Assembly: GCA_028278065.1 (NCBI GenBank)
Contig: JANQFA010000164.1
Coordinates: 1 to 32,098, forward strand
Direction: 5' to 3'
From: Myxococcota bacterium
Lineage (GTDB): Bacteria; Myxococcota_A; UBA9160; JAFDET01
Length of the DNA stretch: 32,098 bases
The number at the start of each line of letters is the position of its first letter. Within the stretch, counting starts at the first letter, position 1. Below the pieces are notes generated by a model, which was not told the DNA's origin, made no database searches, and saw only the letters and a program-made list of their open reading frames with translations. Of the stretch, positions 16,257 to 23,765 are shown piece by piece. The position numbers and the translations under genes were made by a program.

Positions 16257-16916
16257 TCAGTGCACCGTGCGCGAGGGCTCTTCGACATCGCTCCGCAGCT
16301 CGGCGAGCCGGAACTCGAGCAGGGTGATCAGGCGGTCCAACCGAGATGCCACACGATCTTCTTCGAGGAGTGCCTGCTTCTCCGTGGGCGTGAGATCGAG
16401 AATCTGGCAGAGCGCGTTGGCCATGGTCGTGTCGTCCATGTCCGAGAAGATCGACGCGTCGAAACGCCGTTTCCCGCGGGTCGCGGTTCTCACCAGTCGC
16501 GACAGGTGCTCGAGGGCCACGCCCCGCAGCGCCTGGAGCTTCGCGACGTCGCCCGCCTCGGCGCGCTCGGGCAGCGACTCCACCCGAGCGACTCGATAGA
16601 GGCGTCCTTCCCCGCGCGGTGGCTCCTCGAGGATGCGAAAGCGCTCCTCCCCGAGGAGGACGATGTCGAAGCGTCCATCGTCGTGACGTCGATGCTCCAC
16701 GATCCGGCCGGCGCAGCCGATCGCGAAGACGGGCGGGTCGCCTTCCATCGCTCCCACGTGCTCGGGGTGCACGGCGACCATTCCGATGCGTCCGTCGCCG
16801 TCGAGGGCGGAAGCGGCCATCTGGCGATAGCGCGGCTCGAAGACGTGCAGCGGGCACCGCACCGAAGGGAAGAGAACGACCTGCGAGAGGGGGAAGATGG
16901 GGATCGAGGCGGTCAC
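16257..16916 (-). CDS. Stand-alone LON substrate-binding domain protein
   Basis: A 219-residue protein made of a LON N-terminal domain (PF02190) and nothing else; no AAA+ or protease domain follows. It starts SIPIFPLSQVVLFP and continues CPLHVFEPRYRQM, GRIGMVAVHP, FAIGCAGRIVEHRR and IVLLGEERFRI, the usual order. The C-terminal third is helical. Such proteins (YcaM/lon-like, and related to the cereblon fold) are widespread, with no settled role. A GTG start at 16916 has no Shine-Dalgarno but has a TAACCT hexamer ending 6 nt upstream. It is divergent from the metalloprotease gene, sharing a compact promoter region. Confidence 0.88.
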   Translation of the reverse strand: MTASIPIFPLSQVVLFPSVRCPLHVFEPRYRQMAASALDGDGRIGMVAVHPEHVGAMEGDPPVFAIGCAGRIVEHRRHDDGRFDIVLLGEERFRILEEPPRGEGRLYRVARVESLPERAEAGDVAKLQALRGVALEHLSRLVRTATRGKRRFDASIFSDMDDTTMANALCQILDLTPTEKQALLEEDRVASRLDRLITLLEFRLAELRSDVEEPSRTVH

Positions 16917-16922
16917 GGGGTG

Positions 16923-16936
16923 AGGTTAGCTAAGCT
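16923..16936. promoter_or_regulatory. Overlapping divergent -10 elements sharing TTAGCTAA
   Basis: The reverse strand reads GC-TAACCT-CA (hexamer 16928 to 16923) toward the LON gene. The forward strand reads GC-TAAGCT-CC (16931-16936) toward the metalloprotease gene. The two share the central palindrome TTAGCTAA at 16926-16933, so RNA polymerase could bind only one way at a time. Confidence 0.4.
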
Positions 16937-16981
16937 CCGCGCGGGGGCTGGGAGATCGACCGCAGGACTCGCAAGGAGCTG

Positions 16982-17431
16982 GTGGAGCGGCTCAACCGCG
17001 ACGCCGAGGCGCTCGCCCGCCACTTCGGCCTGCGCTACCGCGCGGTGGAGGCGGACCGCGCCAACGCGACCAGCCGCTACGGCATCTGCTACTCGGACGG
17101 GACGATCCGGATCCGGCTGCGTCACGCCACCACCGGGAAGCCCCTCAAGTACTCCAGCCTGGTCAACACCCTGTGCCACGAGCTGGCGCACCTGCGCCAC
17201 TTCAACCACGGCCCGCGCTTCAAGGAGTTCTATCTGCGCATCCTGGCCCACGCGCGCTACGAGGGGATCTATCGGCCGGGACGCCGTGCGGCGCCCGCCC
17301 GGCCCGAGGTCCTCCCGCGCCCGCTGGGCCAGCCCGTGGACCGCGCCGCCCCGCCGCGCGCGCCCCGCCCGGGCCCTCCGGCCCCGGAGCGCACCCGTCC
17401 CCCGCGCATGGTGCAGCTCGACCTCTTCTGA
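16982..17431 (+). CDS. SprT/YgjP-like zinc metalloprotease
   Basis: A 149-residue protein. The zinc motif HELAH sits in LVNTLCHELAHLRHFNHGPR, with a downstream NHGPRFKEFYLRIL typical of the YgjP/DUF45 and SprT families. It has an N-terminal beta-rich half (YGICYSDGTIRIRLR) and a proline/arginine-rich tail of about 50 residues ending MVQLDLF. Members of these families act in protein quality control or DNA-protein crosslink repair; a specific target is not known here. GTG at 16982 is the only usable start after an in-frame TAA at 16931. AAGGAG lies only 3 nt before it, so the start is not certain. Confidence 0.82.
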   Translation: MERLNRDAEALARHFGLRYRAVEADRANATSRYGICYSDGTIRIRLRHATTGKPLKYSSLVNTLCHELAHLRHFNHGPRFKEFYLRILAHARYEGIYRPGRRAAPARPEVLPRPLGQPVDRAAPPRAPRPGPPAPERTRPPRMVQLDLF

Positions 17432-17443
17432 CGCCCGGGGCGC

Positions 17444-17647
17444 CTAGGGGTTGGTCTGCTGGTCCAGCTCCTCGAGGGTGTTGGGGCCCTCGACCACCTT
17501 CACCTCGATGTCGTCCACGGCCACGGCCTTGTCGAGCACCTCGCGCAGCGCGCCCTCGACCGTGATCTCGTCGTACTCGGCGAGGGCGTCCTCGAGGGCG
17601 CCTTCGGAGATCGAGAACTCGACGGTGGTCTTGATGCGGACGTTCAT
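17444..17647 (-). CDS. Small acidic protein, function unknown
   Basis: A 67-residue acidic protein beginning MNVRIKTTVEFSISEGALED and carrying VEGALREVLDKAVAVDDIEV. It has no cysteine, membrane segment or signal peptide. The pattern suggests a small alpha/beta fold with alternating strands at both ends. ATG at 17647 has AAGG 8 nt upstream. It converges on the metalloprotease gene with 12 nt between stops. I do not recognise a family. The codon use matches neighbouring genes, and the shape argues for a real gene. Confidence 0.6.
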   Translation of the reverse strand: MNVRIKTTVEFSISEGALEDALAEYDEITVEGALREVLDKAVAVDDIEVKVVEGPNTLEELDQQTNP

Positions 17648-17710
17648 GAACTGCCTTGCATCGGGGGCGACGGGGCGAAGATCCGACGGAATCCGCCTAA
17701 GTCATTGAAA

Positions 17711-17724
17711 GAAAACAAGTTTTC
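17711..17724. repeat. AT-rich palindrome GAAAAC-AA-GTTTTC upstream of the small acidic gene
   Basis: A 6-bp perfect inverted repeat with a 2-nt centre. It lies 64 nt upstream of the start at 17647, in the only AT-rich patch of the 137-bp gap between two leftward genes. It could be an operator or part of a promoter. No confident -35/-10 pair was found beside it. Confidence 0.35.
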
Positions 17725-17784
17725 CCGACGACGCGGAGAGAGTACATCACGGGTTGGGGCAGGGCGAGGGGAGCAGGACGCTTT

Positions 17785-18255
17785 TCAGACCTTTTTCGAC
17801 CGCCGGTCAGTGCCATCTGCGGCTGCGTGGAGCCATCCGAGGGCCAGCCCCCCCACTCCGACGAGGGCGTAGAGGACACCGGAGACGGCATGCAGCCGCA
17901 TGAAGCGGGCACGGGCGGCCGCATCGCCGGAACTCATCTCGTGTCGGATCTCTTCCATGAGGGGCGTGATGCCGAAGAGGTTCAAGAGCCCCAGGGCCGC
18001 CATGGCCAGGGGCAGCCAGACGACCGCCGGGCCGCGACCGAGGACGCGGGCCAGGAGGGCGAGGAGAGGGCCGGCGACCGCCCCGTAGAGGTGGAGGACC
18101 GGGAGCACCTCCCGCGCCATCCGGCCCCCGACCTCGCTCGAGACCCGGAAGGCGGCGGGGGCGACGACGGCGGCGAAGAGCAGCATGGCTCCGAGCCAGC
18201 CACCGAGGGCGAGCCAGAGGAGCAGGCGGGACAGGGCGGTGAGGCGCGGCGACAT
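17785..18255 (-). CDS. DUF4149 (TMEM205-like) membrane protein
   Basis: A 156-residue protein with four hydrophobic segments: near 7-35 (RLLLWLALGGWLGAMLLFAA), 55-75, 82-100 and 127-148. The GGWLGAMLLFAAVVAPAAF stretch and the SGVLYALVGVGGLALGW end fit the DUF4149 family. Function is unknown in bacteria. I chose the ATG at 18255 because the coding above it reads unlike the family and the first membrane segment then falls near the N-terminus. Its ATG lies 25 nt from the start of the divergent hydrolase gene, so the two share an upstream region. Confidence 0.75.
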   Translation of the reverse strand: MSPRLTALSRLLLWLALGGWLGAMLLFAAVVAPAAFRVSSEVGGRMAREVLPVLHLYGAVAGPLLALLARVLGRGPAVVWLPLAMAALGLLNLFGITPLMEEIRHEMSSGDAAARARFMRLHAVSGVLYALVGVGGLALGWLHAAADGTDRRSKKV

Positions 18256-18280
18256 GCCGCGGAGGTTCGAGGAGAGCAGC

Positions 18281-19171
18281 GTGGCAGGCAAGCGGGGCAA
18301 GGTGCAGGAGTGGCTGACCGACGTCCTGATCGACCAGCTCACCCGTCCCCTTCCCCGCTATGAGCGCCGCGGCTGGAACGACCTCGAGGCGCTGCATCGT
18401 CACGCCGCCCCCGGCGACGTGATCGTCGTCGAGGGCGACCAGCGGATCTCGGCCGTGATCCGCTACCTGACCCAGAGCTCCTGGTCGCATGCGGCGCTCT
18501 ACGTGGGGGACGAGCTCCTGCATCGGGACGAGGAGCTGCGTGCCGAGAGCCTCGCCTGCTTCGGCTCCGACGCCCACCACATGATCATCGAAGCGCTCCT
18601 CGACGGCGTGGTGGCCTCGCCGATCTCGAAGTACCAGCACCTGAACATGCGCATCTGCCGGCCGCACGGTCTCAAGCCCCACGACCTGAAGAAGCTCATG
18701 GACGAGGCGCTGCGCAGCCTCGGCTGGCGCTACGACCTGCGCAACATCCTGGATCTCTTGCGCCACCTGCTGCCGCCGGTGACGCCCTCGCGCTTCCGCC
18801 GCGAGGCGCCGTGGCTGGGGAGTGCGGTTCCGACCGAGGTGATCTGCAGCAGCCACCTGGGCCATCTCTTCCGCGGAGTGGGCTTCCCCGTGCTGCCGGA
18901 CATCGAGCCTCTCGACGAGAGCGAGCGTCTGCCGATGGGTCAGACACCCCGCGGCCTGCGCCGTCTGTTCACCCGCCGGAATGCGGCGCCCTACCCCGTC
19001 CGCTTCCGTGAGCGCCATCCGTCCCTCCTGACCCCGCGGGACTTCGACCTCTCTCCCTGGTTCGAGGTGATCAAGTTCAACACGATCGCCGACGCGGGCT
19101 TCGACTACGACCGCATCCTCTGGGCCGACGCCGGACCGCCCGAGGCGGGCGAAGAGCTGGGCTCGAGCTGA
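18281..19171 (+). CDS. YiiX/YebB-type permuted NlpC/P60-like cysteine hydrolase
   Basis: A 296-residue protein. PGDVIVVEGDQRISAVIRYL then SSWSHAALYVGD puts the catalytic histidine (H70) before the cysteine (C189, in EVICSSHLGHLF). That reversed order defines the permuted papain-like families (YiiX, orthopoxvirus G6R). An EALLDGVVASPI segment between them is also typical. Members cleave amide or thioester bonds, some in lipids or cell-wall peptides; the substrate here is unknown. GTG at 18281 has GGAG at 18271-18274. An ATG at 18254 is an alternative but would overlap the start of the divergent gene. No signal peptide is visible. Confidence 0.8.
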   Translation: MAGKRGKVQEWLTDVLIDQLTRPLPRYERRGWNDLEALHRHAAPGDVIVVEGDQRISAVIRYLTQSSWSHAALYVGDELLHRDEELRAESLACFGSDAHHMIIEALLDGVVASPISKYQHLNMRICRPHGLKPHDLKKLMDEALRSLGWRYDLRNILDLLRHLLPPVTPSRFRREAPWLGSAVPTEVICSSHLGHLFRGVGFPVLPDIEPLDESERLPMGQTPRGLRRLFTRRNAAPYPVRFRERHPSLLTPRDFDLSPWFEVIKFNTIADAGFDYDRILWADAGPPEAGEELGSS

Positions 19172-19227
19172 CCGGCGGCCTCGTCCTCGCCAGCTGCTCG
19201 GACTCGGGCTCGCTGCGCGCAGACGTC

Positions 19228-20280
19228 CTAGTGAGGGTCTCCTGGCCGGGCGATCTCGTCGGGCGTGGCGGGCGGGGTGCGGACCCAGCGCTCCCCGGTG
19301 TCGATGGCCGCGACGGAGGCCGCCGGGCTGTCGAGCGCGGGGACCCGGGCAGCGCCCACGGTGCGGCGCAGGATCTCGAGGCCGGCGTAGCGCGCGACGT
19401 CCGCGAACCTCAGGAGCGGCGCGTCCGAGGCCGCGCCGTACGCCTGCCAGGCGGCCCGCACCGCGGGAAGGGCCTCGCTGGGGCGCCCGCGCGCGACTGA
19501 AGAGAGCATCAGGTGAGCCACCAGCGTTCCGAGGTCGAAGGCGGGGTCGCCCAGGTGGGCGATCTCCGCGTCCAGCAGCTTGGGACCGGTGGGTGTCAGC
19601 AGCACGTTGCCCGCCTGCACGTCGCCGTGCACCAGCGCGCCGCGCCGCTCGAGGTAGCGTGCATATGCGGCGCCGGCGATGGCGCGGAAGCCGGGCTCGC
19701 GGAGCGTTCGCGAGCGGGCTTCCACCTCCGGCTCGAGCGGGAAGGGCTCGTCCGTGAAGGGCAGCGCGAAGATGTGATCGCCGTGGAGCCGCCGCATCTC
19801 GTCGTTCTCGAAGCGTCCCGCCAGCTCCGCGCCGGCTCGCGCGGTGGCGCCGTGGACCCTGCCGAGCAGCCGGGCCAGGGCGGCTCCGACCGGTCTCGCG
19901 TCGAACCCGCCTCGCTCGAGGCGCACGTCGAGGCGCTCGGCGGAGCCCAGGTCTTCCAGAATGAGAACGCGTTCCCTTTCTGAGAAGTGGAGGATTTCCG
20001 GGCAGATGCCGTCCTCGTCGTACTTTCGGGCCAGCTCGGTCCAGCGCGCCTCGCAGACGATCCGGCAGGTGTCCGCCCGGTACTCGGGAAAGCGCTCCAG
20101 GGCCGGTCGTGCCTGCTTCACGATCCAGCTGCGACCGTCGGCCAGCCGTGCCCGGCGTACCCAGTTGATGTTGCCGTCGCCGGCCTTCTCCACGGAGACT
20201 CTCTCGTCGGGACCGATGAATCCGAGATCTCTCAGGAAATCCGGCAGGTTGGAGTCGTCGAGGCGCAACGGCGGGATCAC
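19228..20280 (-). CDS. Protein-kinase-like phosphotransferase, methylthioribose kinase (MtnK)-like
   Basis: A 350-residue kinase of the APH/MtnK group. AGDGNINWVRRARL and WIVKQARPALERFPEYR resemble the nucleotide loop and lysine of 5-methylthioribose kinase. HGDVQAGNVLL is the catalytic loop, and LLDAEIAHLGDPAFDLGTLVAHLML is the metal-binding aspartate region, close to MtnK's DPEFA-type motif. It may phosphorylate methylthioribose in methionine salvage, but no mtnA or mtnB lies here, so another small alcohol is possible. The start is unsure: the frame is open up to 20478 through the tandem repeat. GTG at 20280 begins the conserved part, and GTG at 20325 is an alternative. Confidence 0.75.
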   Translation of the reverse strand: MIPPLRLDDSNLPDFLRDLGFIGPDERVSVEKAGDGNINWVRRARLADGRSWIVKQARPALERFPEYRADTCRIVCEARWTELARKYDEDGICPEILHFSERERVLILEDLGSAERLDVRLERGGFDARPVGAALARLLGRVHGATARAGAELAGRFENDEMRRLHGDHIFALPFTDEPFPLEPEVEARSRTLREPGFRAIAGAAYARYLERRGALVHGDVQAGNVLLTPTGPKLLDAEIAHLGDPAFDLGTLVAHLMLSSVARGRPSEALPAVRAAWQAYGAASDAPLLRFADVARYAGLEILRRTVGAARVPALDSPAASVAAIDTGERWVRTPPATPDEIARPGDPH

Positions 20281-20387
20281 GGGTGGGCAACCCGGCGGCA
20301 GAAAAAGCTCAAGTGCACGCACCTCCGTCCGAAACGAAGAACAAGCTTCCGAACTGAACCAGGGGGGGGTGAGGTTCGGACAGGACG

Positions 20388-20500
20388 CCCCGGTGGCCAT
20401 CGGTCCCGGGGCGCTCCTGTATCTGGCCGCGGTGGCCATCCGTCTCGGGACGTTTCCGTATCTGGCCCCGGTGGCCATCCGTCTCGGGACGTTTCCGTAT
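20388..20500. repeat. 39-bp tandem repeat, about 2.9 copies, between thiC and the kinase gene
   Basis: Copies start at 20388, 20427 and 20466 and share GGTGGCCATC; copies 2 and 3 are nearly identical (CCGTCTCGGGACGTTTCCGT), while copy 1 is diverged in the middle. Each unit has two small inverted repeats, TGGCC...GGCCA across the joint and CGTC...GACG inside. The period is a multiple of 3, so a frame stays open through it and would give 13-residue repeats (MATGARYGNVPRR). I do not believe it is translated. There are no spacers, so it is not a CRISPR array. Confidence 0.9.
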
Positions 20501-20571
20501 GGTCGCTCGGCCAGAGTCCGTCCTCCTCCTCGCGGCGACCCGCCAGGCGTCGGAGAAGAGGACGCACGGGT

Positions 20572-22344
20572 CTAGGCGCCCTCCTCCAGGAACTCCTCGA
20601 CGGTGATCTTCTCCGCCTGCAGCTCGCGGGCCGCGTCGTCCTCGGCCAGGTCGCTGTGGCAGGCGGCCTTGTGCCCGTCGTCTCCGCCCATCGCGTGGCG
20701 GGTCTTGCTCGCCAGCCGATGGATCTCGCCCGGCGAGAGAACGCCGCGCTTCTCCAGGATCTCGCGCTGCTCGACACTCAGGGCGCGGGTCACCTTCGGC
20801 TTGTCCCAGGCGTAGTCCGCGTCCTTGCCGGAGACGAACTGCGTGATCTCCTTGCTGATGCGCACGCTGCACCAGTCGTGGCCGCACATGGCGCAGAAGT
20901 CCGTGTCCACGTCGAGGTCTTCGTCGTGGTAGGCGCGCGCCGTATCCGGGTCGAAGGAGAGCTCGAAGTGCTTCTCCCAGTTGAGCGCGGCGCGGGCCTT
21001 GGTCAGCTCGTCGTCGCGATCGCGCGAGCCCGGGATGCCGAGGGCCACGTCGGCGGCGTGGGCCGCGATCTTGTAGGCGATGCAGCCCTGCTTCACGTCG
21101 TCGCGCTTGGGGAGGCCCAGGTGCTCCTTCGGGGTCACGTAGCAGAGCATGGCGGCACCGTGGTAGGCGGCGGCGGTGGCGCCGATTCCCGACGTGATGT
21201 GGTCGTAGCCGGGGAAGATGTCGGTCACCAGCGGACCGAGCACGTAGAAGGGAGCGCCGTGGCAGACCGCGCGCTGCAGCTTCATGTTGTACTCGATCTG
21301 GTCGAAGGGGACGTGGCCCGGTCCCTCCACCATGACCTGCACCCCCTGGCGCCAGGCGCGCTCGGTGAGCTCGCCCAGAGTCGAGAGCTCGGCGAGCTGC
21401 GCGGCGTCGGTGGCGTCGGCCAGGCCTCCGGGGCGCAGGCCGTCGCCGATGGAGAAGGTCACGTCCCAGCGCCGCATCACCGCGCAGATCTCCTCCCAGT
21501 GCTCGTACATCGGGTTCTGGCGTCCGTGGTGGATCATCCACTTGGCCAGGAGCGAGCCTCCACGCGAGACGATCCCGATCAGGCGGTCCTGTACGTGGGG
21601 CAGATGGGCGCGCAGGACCCCCGCGTGCACGGTCATGTAGTCCACGCCCTGGCGCGCCTGGTGCTCGATTCCCTCGAGGATGTGCTCCTTGGAGAGGTCC
21701 TCGATCCTGCGGCCCAGGATCATCGAGTAGATGGGCACGGTGCCGATCGGAACGAGCGCGTTCTTGATGATGGCCTCGCGGGTGACGTCGAGGTCCCCGC
21801 CGGTCGAGAGGTCCATCACCGTGTCGGCACCCCAGCGCTCGGCCCACTGCAGCTTCTCCACCTCCTCGTGGGTGCTCGAGGAGACCGGCGACGCGCCCAT
21901 GTTGGCGTTGACCTTGGTCCCGCTCGCCCGGCCGATCGCCATGGGGTCGAGCTGGTAGGCGAGGTGCACCTTGTTGGCCGGAATCACCATGCGGCCGGCG
22001 GCCACCTCGTCGCGCACCTGCTCGGCGCTGAGGTGGGGCTCGCGCTCGGCGACGCGGCGCATCTCCGGCGTCACGTTCCCGACGCGCGCGTGCTCGAGCT
22101 GCGTCACCGGCACGAAGCCCTCGGGCGGAGTCCAACGTCCTTCGACGCAGCTCCAGTCGTCGGGCATGAAGTCCCAGGCCGTCTTCTCCGACGGCGCGGG
22201 CATGCCCGGGGTATCCGGCGAGCTGAAGGTGAGCGCGCTGCCCACCTCGGGCGGGCGCGCGAAGCTCCCCGGGGTGGTGCCCTGGGCTCGCGTGGAAGGG
22301 TTGCTCCCCAGTGCCGGGAGCGGGTAGCGGTTCTCTTCGGACAT
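20572..22344 (-). CDS. thiC: Phosphomethylpyrimidine synthase ThiC
   Basis: A 590-residue radical-SAM enzyme of normal ThiC length. The C-terminal cluster motif is C484-x2-C487-x4-C492 (CAMCGHDWC), unique to ThiC. Other marks include [62 protein letters not shown] and [21 protein letters not shown]. It rearranges aminoimidazole ribotide to HMP-phosphate, the pyrimidine of thiamine. ATG at 22344 has AAGGAG 8 nt upstream. The 5' leader has a TPP riboswitch and a hairpin that covers that AAGGAG. No other thiamine gene is next to it; the gene downstream is a kinase behind a tandem repeat. Confidence 0.98.
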   Translation of the reverse strand: MSEENRYPLPALGSNPSTRAQGTTPGSFARPPEVGSALTFSSPDTPGMPAPSEKTAWDFMPDDWSCVEGRWTPPEGFVPVTQLEHARVGNVTPEMRRVAEREPHLSAEQVRDEVAAGRMVIPANKVHLAYQLDPMAIGRASGTKVNANMGASPVSSSTHEEVEKLQWAERWGADTVMDLSTGGDLDVTREAIIKNALVPIGTVPIYSMILGRRIEDLSKEHILEGIEHQARQGVDYMTVHAGVLRAHLPHVQDRLIGIVSRGGSLLAKWMIHHGRQNPMYEHWEEICAVMRRWDVTFSIGDGLRPGGLADATDAAQLAELSTLGELTERAWRQGVQVMVEGPGHVPFDQIEYNMKLQRAVCHGAPFYVLGPLVTDIFPGYDHITSGIGATAAAYHGAAMLCYVTPKEHLGLPKRDDVKQGCIAYKIAAHAADVALGIPGSRDRDDELTKARAALNWEKHFELSFDPDTARAYHDEDLDVDTDFCAMCGHDWCSVRISKEITQFVSGKDADYAWDKPKVTRALSVEQREILEKRGVLSPGEIHRLASKTRHAMGGDDGHKAACHSDLAEDDAARELQAEKITVEEFLEEGA

Positions 22345-22349
22345 GTTGA

Positions 22350-22373
22350 CGCTCCTTGGGAGATGCTGGAGCG
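22350..22373 (-). promoter_or_regulatory. Hairpin hiding the thiC ribosome-binding site
   Basis: On the reverse strand CGCTCC (22373 to 22368) can pair with GGAGCG (22355 to 22350), with a 12-nt loop. The second arm contains most of the AAGGAG Shine-Dalgarno of thiC. It lies between the riboswitch aptamer and the start codon. This is the layout expected of a TPP switch acting on translation. A rho-independent terminator with a T-run is not visible here. Confidence 0.6.
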
Positions 22374-22389
22374 CCGAGGGGATCGATCG

Positions 22390-22475
22390 GGCTGCCTTTC
22401 CCTACGCTCGTTCGAACGAGTTCAGGTTCTAAGGGTCTGATCTCAGGTCCGTCGGGCGGACCACCCCCAGGCTTG
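22390..22475 (-). ncRNA. TPP riboswitch (THI element) of thiC
   Basis: Read on the reverse strand, the element has the conserved blocks in order: GGGGGTGG, CTGAGA (22446 to 22441), ACCCTT, GAACCTGA, and GCGTAGGGA (22407 to 22399). Stem P1 can form between GCCT (22472 to 22469) and AGGC (22397 to 22394). Pairing of GTCC with GGAC around the CTGAGA block makes the P3-like arm. It binds thiamine pyrophosphate and should turn thiC down when the cofactor is plentiful. It ends about 45 nt before the ATG. Confidence 0.95.
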
Positions 22476-22488
22476 TCTCCCGCTCGGG

Positions 22489-22494
22489 AGCGTA
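22489..22494 (-). promoter_or_regulatory. Putative thiC promoter -10 (TACGCT)
   Basis: TACGCT on the reverse strand would start transcription near 22482, about 10 nt before the riboswitch stem P1. It fits the position expected for the riboswitch transcript. No good -35 is seen. Confidence 0.35.
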
Positions 22495-22534
22495 TCATCC
22501 GCCCGCGGGGACGCCGCCATCGCCGGCGGATAAC

Positions 22535-22545
22535 GCTAAGGTCCG
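22535..22545 (+). promoter_or_regulatory. Putative -10 element (GC-TAAGGT-CCG) of the lipoprotein gene
   Basis: TAAGGT at 22537-22542 ends 9 nt before the ATG at 22552, with no Shine-Dalgarno in between. The distance matches the moaA and DUF5946 cases and would give a nearly leaderless transcript. Confidence 0.4.
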
Positions 22546-22551
22546 CTGCCC

Positions 22552-23115
22552 ATGACGGGTCTCCGGCCTTCCATCGCCGTCCTGCTCCTGGCGGTCGCCG
22601 TGCTGGCCGCCTGCGACCGGAGGGTCGACCCGTTCGATCCCGACGAGAAGCCCGAGCAGCCCGACCTCTCGAGGATCTTCCCGCCCGAGGTCACTCCCGG
22701 CCTCGAGCCCGACGGGCCTCCCTCCGAGCCTCCGGCGCCGCCCGGCACCCGCGGCGGGCCACCGCCCGCGGTCGCGACCCGCGGCAGCGGTGAGCCCATT
22801 CGCGGCACGATCCTCCTGGCGCCGCAAGCGGTCGAGCGCGCAGCCGGACGCGTGCTCTTCATCTTCGCGCGCAGCCCGCAGGGAGGGCCGCCCCTGGCGG
22901 CCAAGCGGGTGGAGTCCCCCACCTTTCCGCTCGAGTTCAGTCTGGGACCCGAGGACCGCATGATCGAGGCGCGTCCCTTCGCGGGTCCCCTGCTGGTCTC
23001 CGCCCGCCTGGACTCCGACGGGAACGCCACGACGCGCGATCCGGCGGATCCGCGCGCGGAGCCGAGCGCGCCCGTCTTTCCGGGTGCGACCCTCCCGCCG
23101 CTCCTGCTCGAGTAG
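22552..23115 (+). CDS. Lipoprotein with CcmI-like C-terminal domain
   Basis: A 187-residue protein. A short signal peptide (hydrophobic VLLLAVAVLAA) ends in the lipobox LAAC at C21, so it should be lipid-anchored. Residues 25-80 are proline- and acid-rich. The C-terminal half (about 84-187) reads GTILLAPQAVERAAGRVLFI, FARSPQGGPPLAAKRV, SPTFPLEFSLGPEDRM and VSARLDSDGNATTRDP. That resembles the C-terminal domain of the cytochrome c maturation factor CcmI, which binds apocytochrome. No other ccm gene is nearby. It might hold an apocytochrome or another unfolded partner in the periplasm; that is inference from domain likeness. Confidence 0.78.
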   Translation: MTGLRPSIAVLLLAVAVLAACDRRVDPFDPDEKPEQPDLSRIFPPEVTPGLEPDGPPSEPPAPPGTRGGPPPAVATRGSGEPIRGTILLAPQAVERAAGRVLFIFARSPQGGPPLAAKRVESPTFPLEFSLGPEDRMIEARPFAGPLLVSARLDSDGNATTRDPADPRAEPSAPVFPGATLPPLLLE

Positions 23116-23117
23116 CC

Positions 23118-23606
23118 CTAGGCAGTCCACACGGGGAGCCCGAGCAGCAGACGCAGGAGGAGATCCCAGGGCGCCTGGAAGGTCGCGGCTCCGATGAGGA
23201 CGGCGATCGTGAGGGTTCGACGGGAGAACGAGGAGCGCGCCCAGCGAAAGCACCAGATCGCCAGCGGAATCAGGAAGGCGACGCTCGTGAGGGCGCCCGG
23301 GGAGAGTGAGGCCCCCCAGAGCGACGCGCAGAGATGGATGATGGCGTGGAGAGACAGGTGGGTGGCGATGGAGACCCGAACCCACGCTGGCCAGATGCCC
23401 CGCGACGTGAGGAAGACGGCAACGAGGAGCAGGCAGATCGCGATGGAGTTCGCGATGAGCCAGTTCTCGATCGTGAAGTAGAAGCCCCGTTCCATGCCCC
23501 AGCCGGGCAGGCCGCCGAAGAGCGCGATCTCGTCGAGGAGGTGGACGACGTAGGTGGCGACGAAGAGCCCGAGAGGGGGCTTTCGGACGGCCTCTGACGC
23601 CTGCAT
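23118..23606 (-). CDS. HXXEE-like multi-pass membrane protein
   Basis: A 162-residue protein with four or five hydrophobic helices. An early ATYVVHLLDEIALFGGLPGW and a later THLSLHAIIHLCASL, then LSPGALTSVAFLIPLAIWCF, follow the layout of the HXXEE family, though the named motif is HLLDE instead of HxxEE. Function of that family is unknown. The stop lies 2 nt from the stop of the convergent lipoprotein gene. A TACATT hexamer sits 76 nt upstream (23683-23688, reverse strand), without a ribosome-binding site near the ATG. Confidence 0.65.
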   Translation of the reverse strand: MQASEAVRKPPLGLFVATYVVHLLDEIALFGGLPGWGMERGFYFTIENWLIANSIAICLLLVAVFLTSRGIWPAWVRVSIATHLSLHAIIHLCASLWGASLSPGALTSVAFLIPLAIWCFRWARSSFSRRTLTIAVLIGAATFQAPWDLLLRLLLGLPVWTA

Positions 23607-23765
23607 GGAGTCACGCTGGCTGCCTCGTGGAGGGGGCGCTCGGCAGGCCGGGCCTTCCCGGCGAAGCCGGAACCTGCTGCCGAATGTACCACGGGCGCGT
23701 CGGGCGCCGCGTGCGGATGCCTCCTGGAGTCGTCGGTCGGGCCGTGTGGGGGGTGCGCCGGCTCG

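Noticed and set aside
20281..20478. N-terminal extension of the kinase made of 13-residue repeats
   Set aside because: The repeats look like intergenic DNA that happens to keep frame; the conserved kinase sequence starts only after 20280.
20388..20500. Possible CRISPR array
   Set aside because: The copies are directly joined, with no unique spacers, and there is no cas gene in the window. The same holds for 27386-27505.
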